A stretch of 64,000 nucleotides of DNA from Microbacterium nymphoidis (GTDB lineage Bacteria > Actinomycetota > Actinomycetes > Actinomycetales > Microbacteriaceae): the NCBI RefSeq assembly GCF_021044885.1, contig NZ_JAJNOD010000006.1, positions 124,001 through 188,000 of the forward strand, in the 5' to 3' direction. Positions 62,938-64,000 of this stretch are shown in pieces. Under the pieces are notes generated by a model. The model was not told where the DNA came from, did no database searches, and saw nothing but the letters and a program-made list of their open reading frames with translations. The position numbers and the translations under genes were made by a program. Positions within the stretch are counted from its first letter, which is position 1; each line of letters opens with the position of its first letter.

Positions 62938-63492
62938 ATGCTGAACGCTCTTGTCACTGCCGCAGGCGGCGGGGAGGAGACTCCGAACCCGCTGTTCCCG
63001 GCGATCTACGACATCGTCTGGTCGGCGGTCTGCTTCGTGGTCATCCTGCTGGTCGTGTGGAAGGTCGCCCTTCCGAAGGTCACGAAGATGCTCGACGAGC
63101 GCTCCGCAGCCATCGAGGGCAACATTGCCAAGGCTGACGAGGCCCAGAAGCAGGCCGAGGCCGCTCTCGCGGAGTACACCGCGCAGCTGGCCGAGGCACG
63201 CAAGGAGGCCGGTACGATCCGCGACGCCGCCCGTGAGGACGGCAAGAAGATCGTCGCCGAGGCGAAGGAAGCCGCGACCGCCGAGGCCGCACGCATCCAG
63301 ACCGCTGCCTCGACGCAGATCGAGGCCGAGCGTCAGGCCGCCTTCGTCTCCCTGCGTGGAGAGGTCGGCACGCTGGCCCTCAGCCTTGCAGGCAACGTGA
63401 TCGGCGAGTCGCTGAACGACGACAAGAAGGCCACGGCCGTCGTCGACCGCTTCCTCGCGGACCTCGAGGCTTCCGAGAAGGCGAACCACTGA
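62938..63492 (+). CDS. atpF: F0F1 ATP synthase subunit b
   Basis: 184 residues: one N-terminal membrane helix (about 22-43, DIVWSAVCFVVILLVVWKVA) and a long charged, Ala-rich coiled coil forming the peripheral stalk. AAGGAGA precedes the ATG. The stop overlaps atpH (TGATG). Confidence 0.96.
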   Translation: MLNALVTAAGGGEETPNPLFPAIYDIVWSAVCFVVILLVVWKVALPKVTKMLDERSAAIEGNIAKADEAQKQAEAALAEYTAQLAEARKEAGTIRDAAREDGKKIVAEAKEAATAEAARIQTAASTQIEAERQAAFVSLRGEVGTLALSLAGNVIGESLNDDKKATAVVDRFLADLEASEKANH

Positions 63493-64000
63493 TGGGCAGC
63501 GCGACCACTCAGGCACTCGCGGCGTCGGTGAAGGCGCTCGACGCGCACACGCTCGACCTCGCCACCGCACGCGACCTGTTCGCAGCCGCGCGTGCGGTGA
63601 GCGAGTCGACGCAGCTCGCCGGTGCGCTGTCCGATTCCGCAGCCCCCGTGGCCGCGCGTGAACAGGTCGTGAAGGCCGTCTTCGGCTCGGCGCTCGGCGC
63701 CGTGGCCGTGGACGTCCTCACCACCGTCGCCGCACAGCGCTGGTCCGATGCCGCCGGTCTCGCCGACGGCATCGAGGAGCTCGCGATCCGCGCCGCCTCG
63801 GCCGCGGATGCGAACGCCGACATCGAGGGGGAGCTGTTCGGCTTCTCTCGCACCATCGCGCAGAACCCTGATCTGGAGCTGGCTCTCGGCAGCCGTCTGG
63901 GTCAGTCTGCGGCGAAGGGAGCCCTCGTCGAGAAGCTGATCGGCGCAGCCGCTTCCCCCGCCACGACGCTCATCGTCTCCTCGCTCGTGCAGCTCCCCCG
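63492..64000 (+). CDS. atpH: F0F1 ATP synthase subunit delta (partial)
   Basis: The first ~169 residues are inside the window; the C-terminus is cut off at the edge. The helical N-terminal domain includes LAGALSDSAAPVAAREQVVK and KAVFGSALG, matching the OSCP/delta family. It overlaps the atpF stop by one base and continues the operon toward atpA. Confidence 0.93.
   Translation, partial: MGSATTQALAASVKALDAHTLDLATARDLFAAARAVSESTQLAGALSDSAAPVAAREQVVKAVFGSALGAVAVDVLTTVAAQRWSDAAGLADGIEELAIRAASAADANADIEGELFGFSRTIAQNPDLELALGSRLGQSAAKGALVEKLIGAAASPATTLIVSSLVQLP

Overview
The window is high-GC DNA in which almost all long reading frames show actinobacterial codon usage. Gene content points to a Gram-positive actinobacterium, most likely the family Microbacteriaceae and probably Microbacterium or a close relative (inference from gene content and order, not a search). 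Supporting features are a fused 2-oxoglutarate decarboxylase/succinyltransferase (Kgd), a SigR-like sigma factor with an RsrA-like zinc anti-sigma factor, and the order argS-lysA-hom-thrB-rho-prfA and prmC-tsaC-rfe-atp. There is no rRNA, CRISPR array, insertion sequence or prophage. One tRNA gene, tRNA-Arg(CCG), is present.

Layout. 1-5.6 kb: the start of aroA, the sigR/rsrA pair behind a textbook SigR-type promoter, and an aminoacyl-phosphatidylglycerol synthase paired with a membrane esterase. 5.6-9.3 kb: kgd on the minus strand. 9.6-16.5 kb: two CNNM/CBS membrane proteins, nnrD, a GT87-type membrane protein, a thiamine-binding protein, a Nudix hydrolase and an MFS exporter. 16.5-20 kb: metX and metY around a DUF1345-like membrane protein. 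20-22 kb: SDR, ung, GNAT. 22-28.3 kb: a complete peptide-type ABC importer and an alpha/beta hydrolase. 28.4-31.6 kb: AhpD-like protein, tyrosine phosphatase, a stand-alone SIP C-terminal-like protein under a probable iron box, an HExxH protein and an arginase-family protein. 31.7-34.6 kb: TPM-domain protein and PspA. 34.7-43.4 kb: DUF3097, trmB, tRNA-Arg, small membrane proteins, a histidine phosphatase, an MmyB-like regulator, ilvD, a DyP peroxidase and a DUF2252 protein. 43.5-53.1 kb: argS, DUF2993, lysA, hom, thrB, rho, prfA. 53.1-58 kb: a minus-strand block (GNAT, Clp_N-SRPBCC fusion, HTH protein, amidase, cysE, cysK) separating prfA from prmC. 58.2-64 kb: prmC, tsaC, rfe, an AtpI-like protein and atpB, atpE, atpF, atpH (cut by the window end).

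The genes form themes: methionine (metX, metY), aspartate-family amino acids (lysA, hom, thrB), cysteine (cysE, cysK), translation (argS, prfA, prmC, tsaC, trmB, tRNA) and energy (kgd, atp). Many start codons, on both strands, sit about 6 nt after a TAnnnT hexamer with no Shine-Dalgarno sequence. This suggests a large leaderless gene class and was used to choose several starts.

The least conventional items are: a two-gene HTH / Clp_N-SRPBCC operon whose consensus promoter is covered by two matching palindromic operators; two copies of a ~66-bp imperfect inverted repeat in intergenic DNA 10 kb apart; a 149-residue SIP-like protein under a DtxR/IdeR-type box; and short leader-like ORFs overlapping the starts of a CNNM gene and of thrB.
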